A stretch of DNA of 55,859 bases, taken from positions 1 through 55,859 of the forward strand of contig JALQPE010000998.1 in assembly GCA_030407315.1 (NCBI GenBank), read 5' to 3'. Below the pieces are notes generated by a model, which worked only from the letters and a program-made list of their open reading frames with translations, was not told where the DNA came from and ran no database searches. This document shows positions 13,537 through 23,075 of the stretch, piece by piece. Source of the DNA: Asparagopsis taxiformis (Eukaryota > Rhodophyta > Florideophyceae > Bonnemaisoniales > Bonnemaisoniaceae). A program made the position numbers and the translations under genes. The first letter of the stretch is position 1, and each line of letters starts with the position of its first letter.

Positions 13537-14925
13537 ATGAAGGGTACAAGCTATGCCATCTTCTCTATACTCATCCTTGCTGCGGTTGTGCCGGAAATTA
13601 TCTCTGGAGCCCCCGCAACTGTGGAGAGCAATGTCAAGTCATCTATCCGTCAGACGGTAGGATGTACGGGGCAGTGTTTCCGCCTGAGGAGTAGGGCAAT
13701 TCGAGACTGCCGCACGGGCATCAACGTGGGAAACCAATGTGTCCTTCAGACGTGCAATACTGGCTTCCCCAACCCTGGAACCCAATGCGTCTTTATTCGT
13801 GCGGCTCCTCCCATGACACCAGCTCTCCCTCCAGCTGATGGAACATGTCCCAACAGGTGCTTCGTTCCGAGTACATCATCTGCCGATGCTATTCTGTCAG
13901 CGCAAACCTCTGCTCAACAGGATTGCGTAGGCCGCTCTCCTACATGTCTTGTCAGGCCATGTTCATCTACGCCCCTCAATGGATTTATCTGCGCACGCCC
14001 TTGTCCGAACGTTTGTCGTGCTTCTGAAGCTTTGGCGAACCAGGACTGCTCAGGTGCTGTTCGCTGCTCTGTTCAGCCATGCACCCTCCCTACTGGAGCA
14101 GTTGGGTCCTCATGCGGTACCCCGGCTTCTCTATCTGTTATGACGCAAATGACTCCCACATCGACGCCTTCACCGACCATGACACCAGGTGCAAGCCCCT
14201 CTGCATCCCCCACCGCTGCAGTATCTCCGTCTGTAACTCCTTCTTCTAGTCCTTCACCCACAGTATCAGTTAGTCCGACTCCATCGCCAAACTGCACTTT
14301 TTCAGTTGGTGCGATAGGTGCTGAACCAGCTACTGCCTTCTGCAGGTGTGGGTCGAGTACTGAAACTGTAACCGTTCCGGCGGCGGTAGATGATGCGGGC
14401 ATGGCTCTCACCGTTGCAAATGAAGTTCCTGGACAGACTGGCTACACGAATTGTGTGGTAGCTGCCTTGAGGCAACTTTGCACTCCAGACACTTTCTCTA
14501 TGTTCTCATCAAGAGGGAGAACTGATGTAGAAAATTGTTGTACTACAAACGTCGTCGATGGAATGGGTCTCAGTAGGGTCACAAACCAGTGCAGAATTGG
14601 AGATGGGTGTACCCCTATAACAGTGCCTGCTGTGAGCGCGCTCATTACGGCTGGCCAAACGATTTCTTGTACGTGCTCGGGAATGACAATGACGACCAAT
14701 TTACTACAAATCGTTGATACTGCTATGATGATGATTGCTATGCTCACCCCGGCTCAGACAGCATCCATTGAAGCTTATCAGACCTGTCTACAAACAATGA
14801 TTAGCCCTCTTTGTACTTCAACAGGAATTTCAACATTCATGACTATGGCAGACGCAGCTGTGGTGACGTGTTGTGGGGCTGCTGGGGCTGCTGGCATGGT
14901 TATGGGCACTGAGTGCGTGATCTAG
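13537..14925 (+). CDS. Secreted cysteine-rich modular protein with Ser/Thr/Pro linker
   Basis: This is an intact, intronless 462-residue frame from the ATG in context CAAAATGAAG. Residues 1-24 form a clear signal peptide ending ISGA. Residues about 40-200 carry repeated Cys blocks of the type C-x3-C ... QDC ... C-x3-PC (at least three, such as CPNRC..QDC and CPNVC..QDC). Residues about 203-253 are a Thr/Ser/Pro-rich linker, probably O-glycosylated. Residues about 254-462 are two copies of a second Cys module, each with C-x-C near its start, a single Cys about 30-45 residues on, a later C-T or C-TS pair and a CC pair near the end. There is no transmembrane segment after the signal peptide. The layout suggests an extracellular or cell-wall protein, or an adhesive or defence surface protein. 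I do not recognise a named family. It is the only clearly intact host-type gene here. Confidence 0.85.
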   Translation: MKGTSYAIFSILILAAVVPEIISGAPATVESNVKSSIRQTVGCTGQCFRLRSRAIRDCRTGINVGNQCVLQTCNTGFPNPGTQCVFIRAAPPMTPALPPADGTCPNRCFVPSTSSADAILSAQTSAQQDCVGRSPTCLVRPCSSTPLNGFICARPCPNVCRASEALANQDCSGAVRCSVQPCTLPTGAVGSSCGTPASLSVMTQMTPTSTPSPTMTPGASPSASPTAAVSPSVTPSSSPSPTVSVSPTPSPNCTFSVGAIGAEPATAFCRCGSSTETVTVPAAVDDAGMALTVANEVPGQTGYTNCVVAALRQLCTPDTFSMFSSRGRTDVENCCTTNVVDGMGLSRVTNQCRIGDGCTPITVPAVSALITAGQTISCTCSGMTMTTNLLQIVDTAMMMIAMLTPAQTASIEAYQTCLQTMISPLCTSTGISTFMTMADAAVVTCCGAAGAAGMVMGTECVI

Positions 14926-15217
14926 TGCCCCAGCAAGGATAGTATCGGAAGAGGCACTATGTGCAGTTATCCATACTATAAGCATCACAGTTACACATAG
15001 AATTAAGACGAGTGTTATAGGGGAGGGAAGGGCGGGGCCATTTGTAGTGAATGCAATGCCATCCACGACTCTTTCTGTGCTGCCGAATTCAAAGAAATAA
15101 ACACGAAACATAGCCTCGAATACGTCTGCAACCCCTTGCAATAGCTAACGGCTGAGGCATAAGTTACGTAATACTAGGACAGTTCACGAAGTAGTGCATA
15201 CAGTCTGGTGGAATAGC
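14926..15217. other. Spacer between host gene and retrotransposon
   Basis: About 290 bp of 3' flank of the secreted protein gene; no other feature seen. Confidence 0.4.
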
Positions 15218-15321
15218 AATAGGGTTTCAAGGAACGAAGAAGATATTTTAACTTCACAACGAAAGTATGAGGCACGGTGGCTAAATTGGCGGTAAAATCT
15301 GTTTGCGATACAGTATGCAAC
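15218..15321 (+). repeat. Split direct repeat A1 of the PAT/Ngaro-like element
   Basis: Two conserved blocks, 15218-15278 (with CGAAGAAGATATTTTAACTT) and 15307-15321 (GATACAGTATGCAAC), recur at 21068-21126 and 21172-21186 in the same order with similar spacing. Confidence 0.8.
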
Positions 15322-15576
15322 TCTTGCCCCTGCATTCCGACTCCTACAGAGTCAAGCTGATAGGAACCAAATTGATTTACCACCCGACGACGGCGTTTGT
15401 CATGGAATACAAATCCAGAGCTGCACCGAAGGATCATCTGCCGCCAAGGAAACCAGTCATTCGCGACGCGCAGGCTCTCGCGTCGTTCAGGGAATTGTCA
15501 ACTAGTCGCTTCTAGCTACTGCGTCACCGTGCCGCCTCACCCTTGCTCTTCCACTTAAGTTTTTGTTTTTACCTAG

Positions 15577-17007
15577 ATGGACCCTACTCCCCCAGACAGC
15601 ACTGGGGATGGACCGAACAGAGTACAAGCGCGCAAAAGGACTTATCCTAGCCTTTCAGACGGACAAGATACTATTCGCCGAAGAACAGAGGCATTGCCAA
15701 CCAACTCTTCCAACCCATCCTCTAGACCCCACGGCTCACAGCTGCGTCGTGAGAGTCCTCCGGAGCCTCCATCAATCCGCTTCAGTACAATTGCGTCTGC
15801 TGAAATCAGGACGCTGCTAAGTTTTAGCATGAACCAACTTTTTCAGCTCTATCAGGACGCTCCAGCAGAGATTAAAGCCCGCTTCTCTCTGAACCACTCA
15901 GCACCCCTCGAAACAATCCTTCAGATGCGAGACGATGCGCGAGCAGTAGAGTCACCCCATCTATCACTCAGGGGACCAACCCCAACTGAGGCATTTGAAG
16001 CCCTAATGGAGATGAAACCATCAGAGCTGTTGGCGGTCGCAGAGGAACGACCGCAGCGACTGAACGACTTGCTCAACTCGGGAATTAGAGCGCGCCAGAG
16101 CCTCCCCGACCTTCGTAGTTTGAATCTGGACGACTCCGCTTTGCGAAACCTTGCCACCGTCCTGTCTTGGAAATTCAATACAATCAGCGACCTTCTGGAC
16201 ATCGAAGAGCAAAAGAATCACGATCTGCGAGCTCGTTGTGCCAATTTAGATACCAGAAATCCTGGTAATGTCATATCCCCTCCAAATGCACATGATGCAA
16301 CCCCAATTCTAGCGAATGAGTCTACAACGCAGATCGGTGGTGTCCCTATCGCTTCTGCTCCCGCTCCCTCGATTGAAGGGGGGGATTTTCAGACGGGACG
16401 GCGAAGTTCCGTGCGTTTGCCGTCCCAGCTTCCGCCCTATCCATCGCATGGAACTTCAACAATCCTGCTAGCCGTGACAGAGATAATCGGCCCATCGATT
16501 CTCTACAACTTTATAAAACACGGGATGACAGTAGAGAATTATGTCCGCACAAGACCGTACTGGCAAGCAGGAAACCATCCCGAACAGATAGAATTGGAAG
16601 CGCTGACATTGGCTCGTGTTCTACACATCACGTTGATGCAGTACCCGTCCCCGACGTCAGCCCTCCTCTCATGCCCGTGGATGGAGGTAGCATTGAGACG
16701 GCTGTACACGATTCTAAAAGTGGAGGAAACGCACAACAGGAATCCGGAGCACACGAGGGCCGTGATCTGGGAAGGGTACAAACCTGCTCTCGAAACCCAA
16801 AGAGACGACGGACTCGTGGTCCCACTTTTGGAAAACAGTCGCATGCATCATATCTCAGCAGAGACCAGGACAAACGCAGCCATGATACGAATGGTTCCCC
16901 CACTGAGATCATCGGCCCAAAAGTCGTTTCGGGGAAGGCGGAAGGCCAACAGACGCTTCGAAACGGACCGGCAGAGAGACCAACCCCCAGAACCTCGCGC
17001 AGTCTAG
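15577..17007 (+). CDS. gag: Gag-like protein of the PAT/Ngaro-like element
   Basis: A 476-residue frame from the ATG at 15577. The N-terminal ~75 residues are polar and Arg/Pro-rich. A mainly helical central region of about 75-230 follows, then a low-complexity part and a basic C-terminus (SFRGRRKANRRF). I see no zinc knuckle, which is not unusual for this order. By position it is the structural or RNA-binding ORF1. Its last 337 nt overlap the start of the RT frame, which lies in the -1 frame relative to it, so translation may be coupled through frameshifting or reinitiation. I found no canonical slippery heptamer in the overlap. Confidence 0.75.
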   Translation: MDPTPPDSTGDGPNRVQARKRTYPSLSDGQDTIRRRTEALPTNSSNPSSRPHGSQLRRESPPEPPSIRFSTIASAEIRTLLSFSMNQLFQLYQDAPAEIKARFSLNHSAPLETILQMRDDARAVESPHLSLRGPTPTEAFEALMEMKPSELLAVAEERPQRLNDLLNSGIRARQSLPDLRSLNLDDSALRNLATVLSWKFNTISDLLDIEEQKNHDLRARCANLDTRNPGNVISPPNAHDATPILANESTTQIGGVPIASAPAPSIEGGDFQTGRRSSVRLPSQLPPYPSHGTSTILLAVTEIIGPSILYNFIKHGMTVENYVRTRPYWQAGNHPEQIELEALTLARVLHITLMQYPSPTSALLSCPWMEVALRRLYTILKVEETHNRNPEHTRAVIWEGYKPALETQRDDGLVVPLLENSRMHHISAETRTNAAMIRMVPPLRSSAQKSFRGRRKANRRFETDRQRDQPPEPRAV

Positions 17008-19148
17008 ATCTAGACAACTTCCCTTCAAGGCGCACCTTCCCCCTCTCCCCATTTTCAGCGGAGCTCTTAAGTACACAAGTGTGTCATGTACTCAAGGCTC
17101 TCGATTTCCTTTATTCTGGAAAAGCCGCGGAAACTGCGAGCCCAAAACATCGCAGTCCTGCTGCACATCGAGCCGTCCTATCCGTGTCCAACCGCTTGTC
17201 CGATCTCGCTAACTCTATCGGGGAGGTAGATTTTCGTAACGTCACGCTCTGCATTCCGGCAGAGATTGCGCCACAACCGTTTTGCACGGTCAGGAAGGAT
17301 TGGGAAGCAGTCCTCAAATTCCAGGAAGAAGTCGCTAGCACTAATGCAGCTGACAGGGGAAATTTCACGCTGCTGGACGCCCGCAGAGTAGACCTACCCA
17401 AACAAACAGTGGCTCAAAAGTTCCAGTGGCTCCAGCTAATGCCACCATCTTTCCGCTCCTGGGCAGCGGACCCTGTCGGTGAATATTTCACCCAACCATT
17501 GGTCGACGCGGCCGCTTCAGGCTTCCCTTTCCCCAAACCCTGTGTGCACGCGCTAGAGGGGCACTACCCTACTATCCTGGATAAGGCATACGCAGTAGGA
17601 GTTGTATCATGGTCCGATCCGAAATCGGAAACTCCACAATACAATCAATTAGCGACAAAACTAACGATGACATCGTTTGCCGTCCGCAAGGATGCCCAAC
17701 GTGACAGAATGATCAGCTGGCCTAGATTCCAGAACGAATTTATGCCTGAGCCACCTCTCATCCAGCTACCCAGCCCAGACTTATTCAATCACATTCGTCT
17801 CCCTACAGATTCCAAGCTGTCAGGGTTTTATTTTGATATAGAAAACATGTTTCACAACATACGATTGCCGCTGGCTTTGTCTCGGCTCATGCCCCTCTCA
17901 CCTGTAAGAGCTTCCACTCTCAGTACTACTACGCTTGAAAAACTCAGAACGGCGTTTGACAGGCAGATTTCTCCTGACGAATTCATTCGCCCGCTGCAAG
18001 CTACACTACCAATGGGATTTAAATGGGCTGTTTACATTGCCCATACTATCGCAAAACGCTGCATGGAGCGTGCATTCGGCATTCTGCGCCTTTCTTCAGT
18101 GTCAGTTACCATACCGAAAACAACACGCTTGGTACCCTTACAACGAGCAAATGGCTTAATCCGGCTCCACTTGGGAGATGTACTGCTACTTCACATCCTA
18201 GATGACATTAACCCCATATGCATTAATTGGAAGCCTGAAGCGATAATAGAGTTTAACCGAGTCTGTGACCACGTTTTCCAATCCTTCGGACTTCCGCGCA
18301 AAGCGTCTAAATCATCACCTATGGGAAGTGTAATTACATCATCTATGCCGTTCATGGGATGGATGGTTCACCTTGATAGACAGGCTATGAGACCAATGGC
18401 GAGCAAACTCCGATCAGCTGTTGCGCACGCATGGCGTGTCATATCCGGTAACCGCATTTCTCCAAGCGAGTTGCAGTCCACGATTGGACGCTTGGTATGG
18501 ATTGCGTTGGGAATACGCCCATTACTCTCCACACTCCTACACTCCTTTCATTATGTCAACAACGGCAAATCGCAAAACAGAAATTTAGCCCCAGTGGTAA
18601 AGCGCGAATTGTTCACAGTGGTGCGCCTCCTGCCGATGTCTTCTGTCCGTCTCCAGCGCCCTACGTGGAATATGATTGTCGCCTTCGATGCATCTAACAC
18701 CGCAGCAGGGGTCTGCTTCGCACGACTAAACGAGCGGAAACAAAATGCCCTCGAGGACTATGTTTTATCCGATCCTGCACATCGCAGCACCCTCGAGCAG
18801 GTGAAATTACATGCACTCGTTAAAAGCCTGGATTGGTCAGTCGCATTCTCGCATAAATGGAGCCGTCATGAACACATAAATGCCCTAGAAGCACACGCCG
18901 CCGTCCTGGCCATCGACTGGGCGGCATCTTACCCAATCACTGGTAACCGCCTGTTAATTATCTCCGATTCATTGGTTGTCATAGGTGCTCTACAGAAAGG
19001 GAGATCTTCATCACTAGATCTCGCCCTTCCTTGCCGCCGCTTCGCTGCACTCGCTATTGCACACGACATACAACCTCTTTTCATACACGTCCCATCCGAG
19101 AGCAACCCCGCCGACGGCCCGTCAAGACATCGCAGTTCGCGGACGTAG
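16671..19148 (+). CDS. pol: Reverse transcriptase-RNase H of the PAT/Ngaro-like element
   Basis: An 825-residue frame from an ATG inside gag. RT motif A is near residue 385 (FYFDIENMFHNIRL), motif B near 446 (LPMGFKW), and the catalytic LHILDDIN is near 506, where LDD replaces the usual YxDD. RNase H follows, with Asp near 670 (AFDASN), Glu near 738 (LEAHAAVLAIDW), Asp near 765 (SDSLVV) and a C-terminal NPADGPSR near 811, the signature of DIRS-order RNase H. No stop interrupts it. The N-terminal ~100 residues share nucleotides with gag and may not be a real domain. The recombinase frame overlaps its end. Confidence 0.88.
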   Translation: MPVDGGSIETAVHDSKSGGNAQQESGAHEGRDLGRVQTCSRNPKRRRTRGPTFGKQSHASYLSRDQDKRSHDTNGSPTEIIGPKVVSGKAEGQQTLRNGPAERPTPRTSRSLDLDNFPSRRTFPLSPFSAELLSTQVCHVLKALDFLYSGKAAETASPKHRSPAAHRAVLSVSNRLSDLANSIGEVDFRNVTLCIPAEIAPQPFCTVRKDWEAVLKFQEEVASTNAADRGNFTLLDARRVDLPKQTVAQKFQWLQLMPPSFRSWAADPVGEYFTQPLVDAAASGFPFPKPCVHALEGHYPTILDKAYAVGVVSWSDPKSETPQYNQLATKLTMTSFAVRKDAQRDRMISWPRFQNEFMPEPPLIQLPSPDLFNHIRLPTDSKLSGFYFDIENMFHNIRLPLALSRLMPLSPVRASTLSTTTLEKLRTAFDRQISPDEFIRPLQATLPMGFKWAVYIAHTIAKRCMERAFGILRLSSVSVTIPKTTRLVPLQRANGLIRLHLGDVLLLHILDDINPICINWKPEAIIEFNRVCDHVFQSFGLPRKASKSSPMGSVITSSMPFMGWMVHLDRQAMRPMASKLRSAVAHAWRVISGNRISPSELQSTIGRLVWIALGIRPLLSTLLHSFHYVNNGKSQNRNLAPVVKRELFTVVRLLPMSSVRLQRPTWNMIVAFDASNTAAGVCFARLNERKQNALEDYVLSDPAHRSTLEQVKLHALVKSLDWSVAFSHKWSRHEHINALEAHAAVLAIDWAASYPITGNRLLIISDSLVVIGALQKGRSSSLDLALPCRRFAALAIAHDIQPLFIHVPSESNPADGPSRHRSSRT

Positions 19149-20668
19149 CTTCCCTAGCCGATATCTACATCGGAAGGACGTTTCAGAAGGGCATCGTCCA
19201 GGTAAGAAATAATTGTTCGGCAATAGTATTCCCGCCTGCGATACAAGTGAGAATCCGAAGAACGTTTGGTGCTCCCCCACCTTTTCTTCTCCCCATGGAA
19301 CCTTCATATCCGGGTTCTGATTTTCTCAAAGGGCTATGGGAAAGCGGCCATAATATATTTGACCATCACCCTCTCATACGCGACACTCTCAAACCAGCTA
19401 CGCGCGCCAAGTATCTTTCAGCCTTCAAACGCTTCCAGAAACACATCTCTCACGAACCATCTACGCCTTATGAGCTGGATATCGCTTTGCGCGAGTACAT
19501 CGAGACAAGAGCGCTTGAAGACGCGTCAGCCGGCCGCAAGCAAGACATAGCTAATCTGATATCTCACCTTTCACTGGTTGCTCCAGAGCTCAATCGTATG
19601 CTTCCTCGAGCTAGGTGGGCACTCAAGGGATGGAAAAAATGGACTCCATCCCACTCCGCCCTTCCCCTCACCCATCACATCATGCTTGCCATTGTCCATT
19701 TCCTCCGATCTATTAATGAGCCAATCGTAGCAGGAGCAATCCTTACAGCATGGGGAGGATACTTGAGAGCTTCAGAGGTACTTGAACTGGATTGGAAGGA
19801 CGTTGCATTACGAGGAGACACACGGACAAGACACCTATCACAGTCGATAGTCGGTGTGAATATCAGGGATGCGAAAACAGGACCTCTACAGTTCACAGCC
19901 ATCCGCGAGGAGTCGGTTATAGACCTCCTACATCGCTACGCAGAGACCAGCTCAAAAACCGGCCGTGCATTTCCAATTCCGTACTCCAGGTACCTTGCCA
20001 AGCTTAAGGAGGCGGCTGGTTTCTTCGACCTTCCCGACACCCTCACCCCGCATTCTGCTCGAATTGGCGGTGCGTTGCACGACTACTGTAATGGAACAGA
20101 AGCAGCTACGATTGCCATACATGGTAGATGGGAAAGCATACAATCTCTCCGACATTATCTTTCCAACGGTCGTGCGATCATCCAGAAACTACAGCTCACT
20201 ACTGTACAAGAAGAAAAGATTTCTAGCTACGCGCAAGCTTCTTGTGATTTCCTTGTGGGTAATCAGTCATTCCAGACCATCGCCCGACCTCCGGAAGATT
20301 TTAGCATTGTTTCCCTCTCTTCAACCGATCGTCCTCGCACAAAAGGCCGATTTAGATCCCCTTCGCGACATACCTGCTCCTATTCCAAGCAAAACCACAT
20401 AGAAAACAAGAAAAAAAAAGTCTCACGGACGCCATCGTCGCCCGGTACGACCCCGCAGCCGGATAACACGGATCAGAAAGTCCCCAATACGAGTATATCT
20501 AATTCACATGGGAAGCGGGACTGGACCTTGGTTTGTCGCTCGACAACGGTCACACTGCCAACTATCCTCAACAAAAGATCCTTAATCGCGGAAGACGATA
20601 ATCTTAATACCGTCTTCCCACTATGCCGCCCGGTGAAACGGAGGAGATGGGATGAAACTTGCAGATAA
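19031..20668 (+). CDS. Tyrosine recombinase of the PAT/Ngaro-like element
   Basis: The frame is open from 19031, but the first ATG is at 19295 (457 residues from there). It inserts the cDNA circle in place of a DDE integrase. The catalytic Arg lies in YLRASEVLEL (near residue 246 of the open frame), HxxR in PHSARIGG (near 340), the second His/Trp in HGRW (near 363), and the likely nucleophile Tyr in LRHYLS (near 373). An N-terminal SAM-like domain (ATRAKYLSAFKRFQKH) precedes the catalytic domain. The C-terminal ~150 residues are low-complexity and basic. The part before the ATG overlaps the end of RT and may not be translated, unless CAGGTAAG near 19199-19206 acts as a splice donor. Confidence 0.88.
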   Translation: MPPLRCTRYCTRHTTSFHTRPIREQPRRRPVKTSQFADVASLADIYIGRTFQKGIVQVRNNCSAIVFPPAIQVRIRRTFGAPPPFLLPMEPSYPGSDFLKGLWESGHNIFDHHPLIRDTLKPATRAKYLSAFKRFQKHISHEPSTPYELDIALREYIETRALEDASAGRKQDIANLISHLSLVAPELNRMLPRARWALKGWKKWTPSHSALPLTHHIMLAIVHFLRSINEPIVAGAILTAWGGYLRASEVLELDWKDVALRGDTRTRHLSQSIVGVNIRDAKTGPLQFTAIREESVIDLLHRYAETSSKTGRAFPIPYSRYLAKLKEAAGFFDLPDTLTPHSARIGGALHDYCNGTEAATIAIHGRWESIQSLRHYLSNGRAIIQKLQLTTVQEEKISSYAQASCDFLVGNQSFQTIARPPEDFSIVSLSSTDRPRTKGRFRSPSRHTCSYSKQNHIENKKKKVSRTPSSPGTTPQPDNTDQKVPNTSISNSHGKRDWTLVCRSTTVTLPTILNKRSLIAEDDNLNTVFPLCRPVKRRRWDETCR

Positions 20669-20825
20669 CGACAGAATAATTGCACTCCTTGTATCCGAGA
20701 AATTCCGGACTTGTCAGCCCTAGTCAGCTTTTCACTGACTTCTCCTGGCTACTCAAACGTATAAAAACGTTCAGAGAAATATCTCGCAGAGCAGAACCCG
20801 CAAGATCTCTCAGGACGTGGGTTTG

Positions 20826-21015
20826 GGGGCCTTTCAGCTAAATGCACAGGGAGGCTAATCACCTGAAGGACTACAGGACTCCTACCCCCCTCGGTTTGGA
20901 CTGGTTCGATATCCACCAGACCTAGCAGCCACGCTGCGTTCTCTAAACTAAACATGTTTCGATTTCAATCGAGTTCTGTGCCTAGTACGGCAGTGGGCGG
21001 ATGTTAATAGTCAAA
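20826..21015 (+). repeat. Split direct repeat B1
   Basis: A block around ACCTGAAGGACTACAGGACT (20861-20880) and a later block (GAGTTCTGTGCC..GGATGTTAA, about 20972-21007) recur in B2. Confidence 0.7.
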
Positions 21016-21067
21016 CACGCTTGCTTCCGGGAGTGTACTGTACTTGTGACAATTCAACCAAAAAAAT

Positions 21068-21186
21068 AATAGGATTTCAAGGCACGAAGAAGATATTTTA
21101 ACTTCAAAACGATAGCTGAGGCACGGCTTGTTTTTCGCACGTCAGATTTTCGACACTGCATACGCGTTTCAGATACAGTATGCAAC
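21068..21186 (+). repeat. Split direct repeat A2
   Basis: Second copy of A1, lying directly after B1 with a ~50-bp gap. Confidence 0.8.
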
Positions 21187-21469
21187 CAAGATTATTAGAA
21201 CGAAACTATCCAAGTTGGATGCAATCAAAACGCATCATGCGGCGGGGGCGGCGGTGAACGTATGTGAAAAACGTGTGCGCCAACCCATGCGTCATTACCC
21301 TGCAGATCACTGGCACGGGTTTTTGTATTGTCGAAGATACAAGCGCATTGCAAGAACGCAACTGCGTCCAAATCGCTCCTCAGGTATTGTTCTGCACCCC
21401 GGTTTCTATTCAGTCCCACCCTCCCGTAGCCCTTTTAGCATGTTCTCTTTCCTTTACAGGCCAACCCAG

Positions 21470-21665
21470 GGGCCTCTCGCTACACGCATTTGGCAGGTTA
21501 ATTTACCTGAAGGACTACAGTACTCCTACCCCTGGGTTGAGCCCGAATGATTTTCAGCCAGCCCTGCAGTAAAAGAACTGCGTTCTTCTCATCTGGTCCT
21601 TTATGACCTGTGATATCAATATCAAGTTCTGGTGCCCAGGCAGTAGTGGTGAGATGTTAAAATTA
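21470..21665 (+). repeat. Split direct repeat B2
   Basis: Diverged second copy of B1, with ACCTGAAGGACTACAG at 21505-21520 and AAGTTCTGGTGCCC..GAGATGTTAA further on. It marks the right end of the element. Confidence 0.7.
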
Positions 21666-22794
21666 TATTCGGTCACACCCACACGCCATCGAGGATCAAA
21701 AGATCCAAGTTACATAGAAACTGCCGGATGATCATAGCATAACGATATCGGTAAGCACGCGCCTTTAGTGTATTTTAGAACCACCAAACGTGCCGGCGCT
21801 AGAGGCATGAAGATTCTACAACCGGTAAACTTGGTAGGATTTCGTGCATAAAGAGCACCTCTCGGCGCTAGTAAACGTTAGTACTATCGATGATTGTCAC
21901 GATAGCACAGGCTTCATGATCTGTCATCAGATGACTATTCATTCATCTGTTATGATTTCAAACTGTTTGCTGGAACCAATACTAGCGCCACTGGACCTGC
22001 ATATTGTCAGTTTTGCCCTTTCTCAACAGAGTGCTTTGGTAGGTGTCACTTTTCTGTTAAAATAGAACGGAGAAAATGCTCTGCACAGGCACGGGTATGC
22101 TGCTATCACAGCATCAGAGTCTCCATTCCATTTCCATTCGGTAAAGTCACGTGTATGGTGTGTGTGTGATTCGAAACTTACATACGGAGCGAATGAATCT
22201 GGACTGTTCAATTTTCATATCTTCTCAGTCTAGTGCCAAACTACTTTCATTTTGAGAAGTATGGACCGAACAGATGTATAGTACTTGAACAAAGAGGCGG
22301 CATGAGGTTAGTCCAGGTCAGATGTCGATGGCAATGGAGGACTGTTGTCCAGAGGGACTCTGCACATTTTGATGATGCAGTGGATTAGTGGGCCGAAATG
22401 TATCTTCGTCGTTCCACGACGAGCAGATACGTGTGGAGTGTGCTATCGATGTCCCAGTTGGCGGGTATGGCCGAATCTACTTGGAGTAGGGCGTGTAGAC
22501 ATGAGGAGGCCCGACAGTGGTTCGTCCACCGAATTCAGCCAATCAGTGAGCTTTGTCCACCACGGCGACTGCAGCGAATCGGAGTGGTTCGTCCACCAAG
22601 CATGGCATTTTGATTGGCTCTGATCAAACATATTGGGAAAAATATCATTCTGGGTGGCCCGTAAAATGGGTTAATCTCTGATACTGCCGTACCTCTGTTT
22701 ATTGTTCTCTCAATGTTGAGAAAGAGATTCGTCCTGCCGGACGTTTACTTGATGGCGCGTCGTCGGCCATGTATATGTTCACGCTTGAGTCTAC
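21666..22794. other. Intergenic stretch with a duplicated motif cluster
   Basis: No gene recognised. AGTGGTTCGTCCACC occurs at 22516-22530 and again at 22583-22597. AGCCAATCA (22537-22545) and its inverse TGATTGGCT (22611-22619) alternate with these. This resembles a small CCAAT-box array or the remains of a promoter. Confidence 0.35.
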
Positions 22795-22916
22795 TGTGAA
22801 TGTAATTAAATTAATTAAAGTATTAGAGAATTATTTGTCAGGTGGTAGCAGTAGACACGGTGCGTAGAGAATATGAGAATTATTTGTCAGTCGCCGCGCA
22901 CCGTGTGTGCTGCGAG
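22795..22916 (-). mobile_element. 3' end of an older, interrupted copia element
   Basis: With the younger insertion (22917-27616) and one GCGAG removed, this segment joins 27622 onwards. The joined sequence aligns without gaps to the younger element's own 3' region (TGCTGCGAG|GCGAAGTAATGGG against ACGCTGAGAGACGAAGTAATGGG at 23093-23115). 22795-22840 starts TGTGAA and ends TTTGTCA on the plus strand and may be its LTR or part of it. 22841-22916 holds an inverted repeat (CACGGTGCG ... CGCACCGTG) also present in the younger copy. Confidence 0.65.
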
Positions 22917-23028
22917 TGTGAAGAGGATCAATGTCTCTTGGTTCAGTTTACTGAGCAGGAGCGACGGCGGATGATCTAAGTACTGGTTGTGTACTGTAAT
23001 GCATATTGAATATGAAAGTTATTTGTTA
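22917..23028 (-). repeat. 3' LTR of the younger copia element
   Basis: Essentially identical to 27505-27616. On the coding strand it runs TAACAAATAA...CTTCACA, so the 3' end is the usual CA but the 5' end is TA. No clear purine-rich tract precedes it. Confidence 0.85.
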
Positions 23029-23075
23029 ATTTGTGGAGAAGTGGACACGGTGCGGAAAGGAAGGAAAGTTATTTG

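Larger units (their letters stand above)
15218..21665 (+). mobile_element. PAT/Ngaro-like tyrosine-recombinase retrotransposon (DIRS order)
   Basis: A gag-like frame, an RT-RNase H frame and a tyrosine recombinase frame lie on one strand between split direct repeats: A1 15218-15321, B1 20826-21015, A2 21068-21186, B2 21470-21665. The order A1-ORFs-B1-A2-B2 is that of PAT and Ngaro elements rather than DIRS1, which has inverted ends. There is no integrase or aspartic protease, and I see no target-site duplication, as expected for recombinase-mediated insertion. All three frames are open, so the copy may be autonomous or recently so. The outer borders are set by repeat similarity and are approximate. 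Confidence 0.88.
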
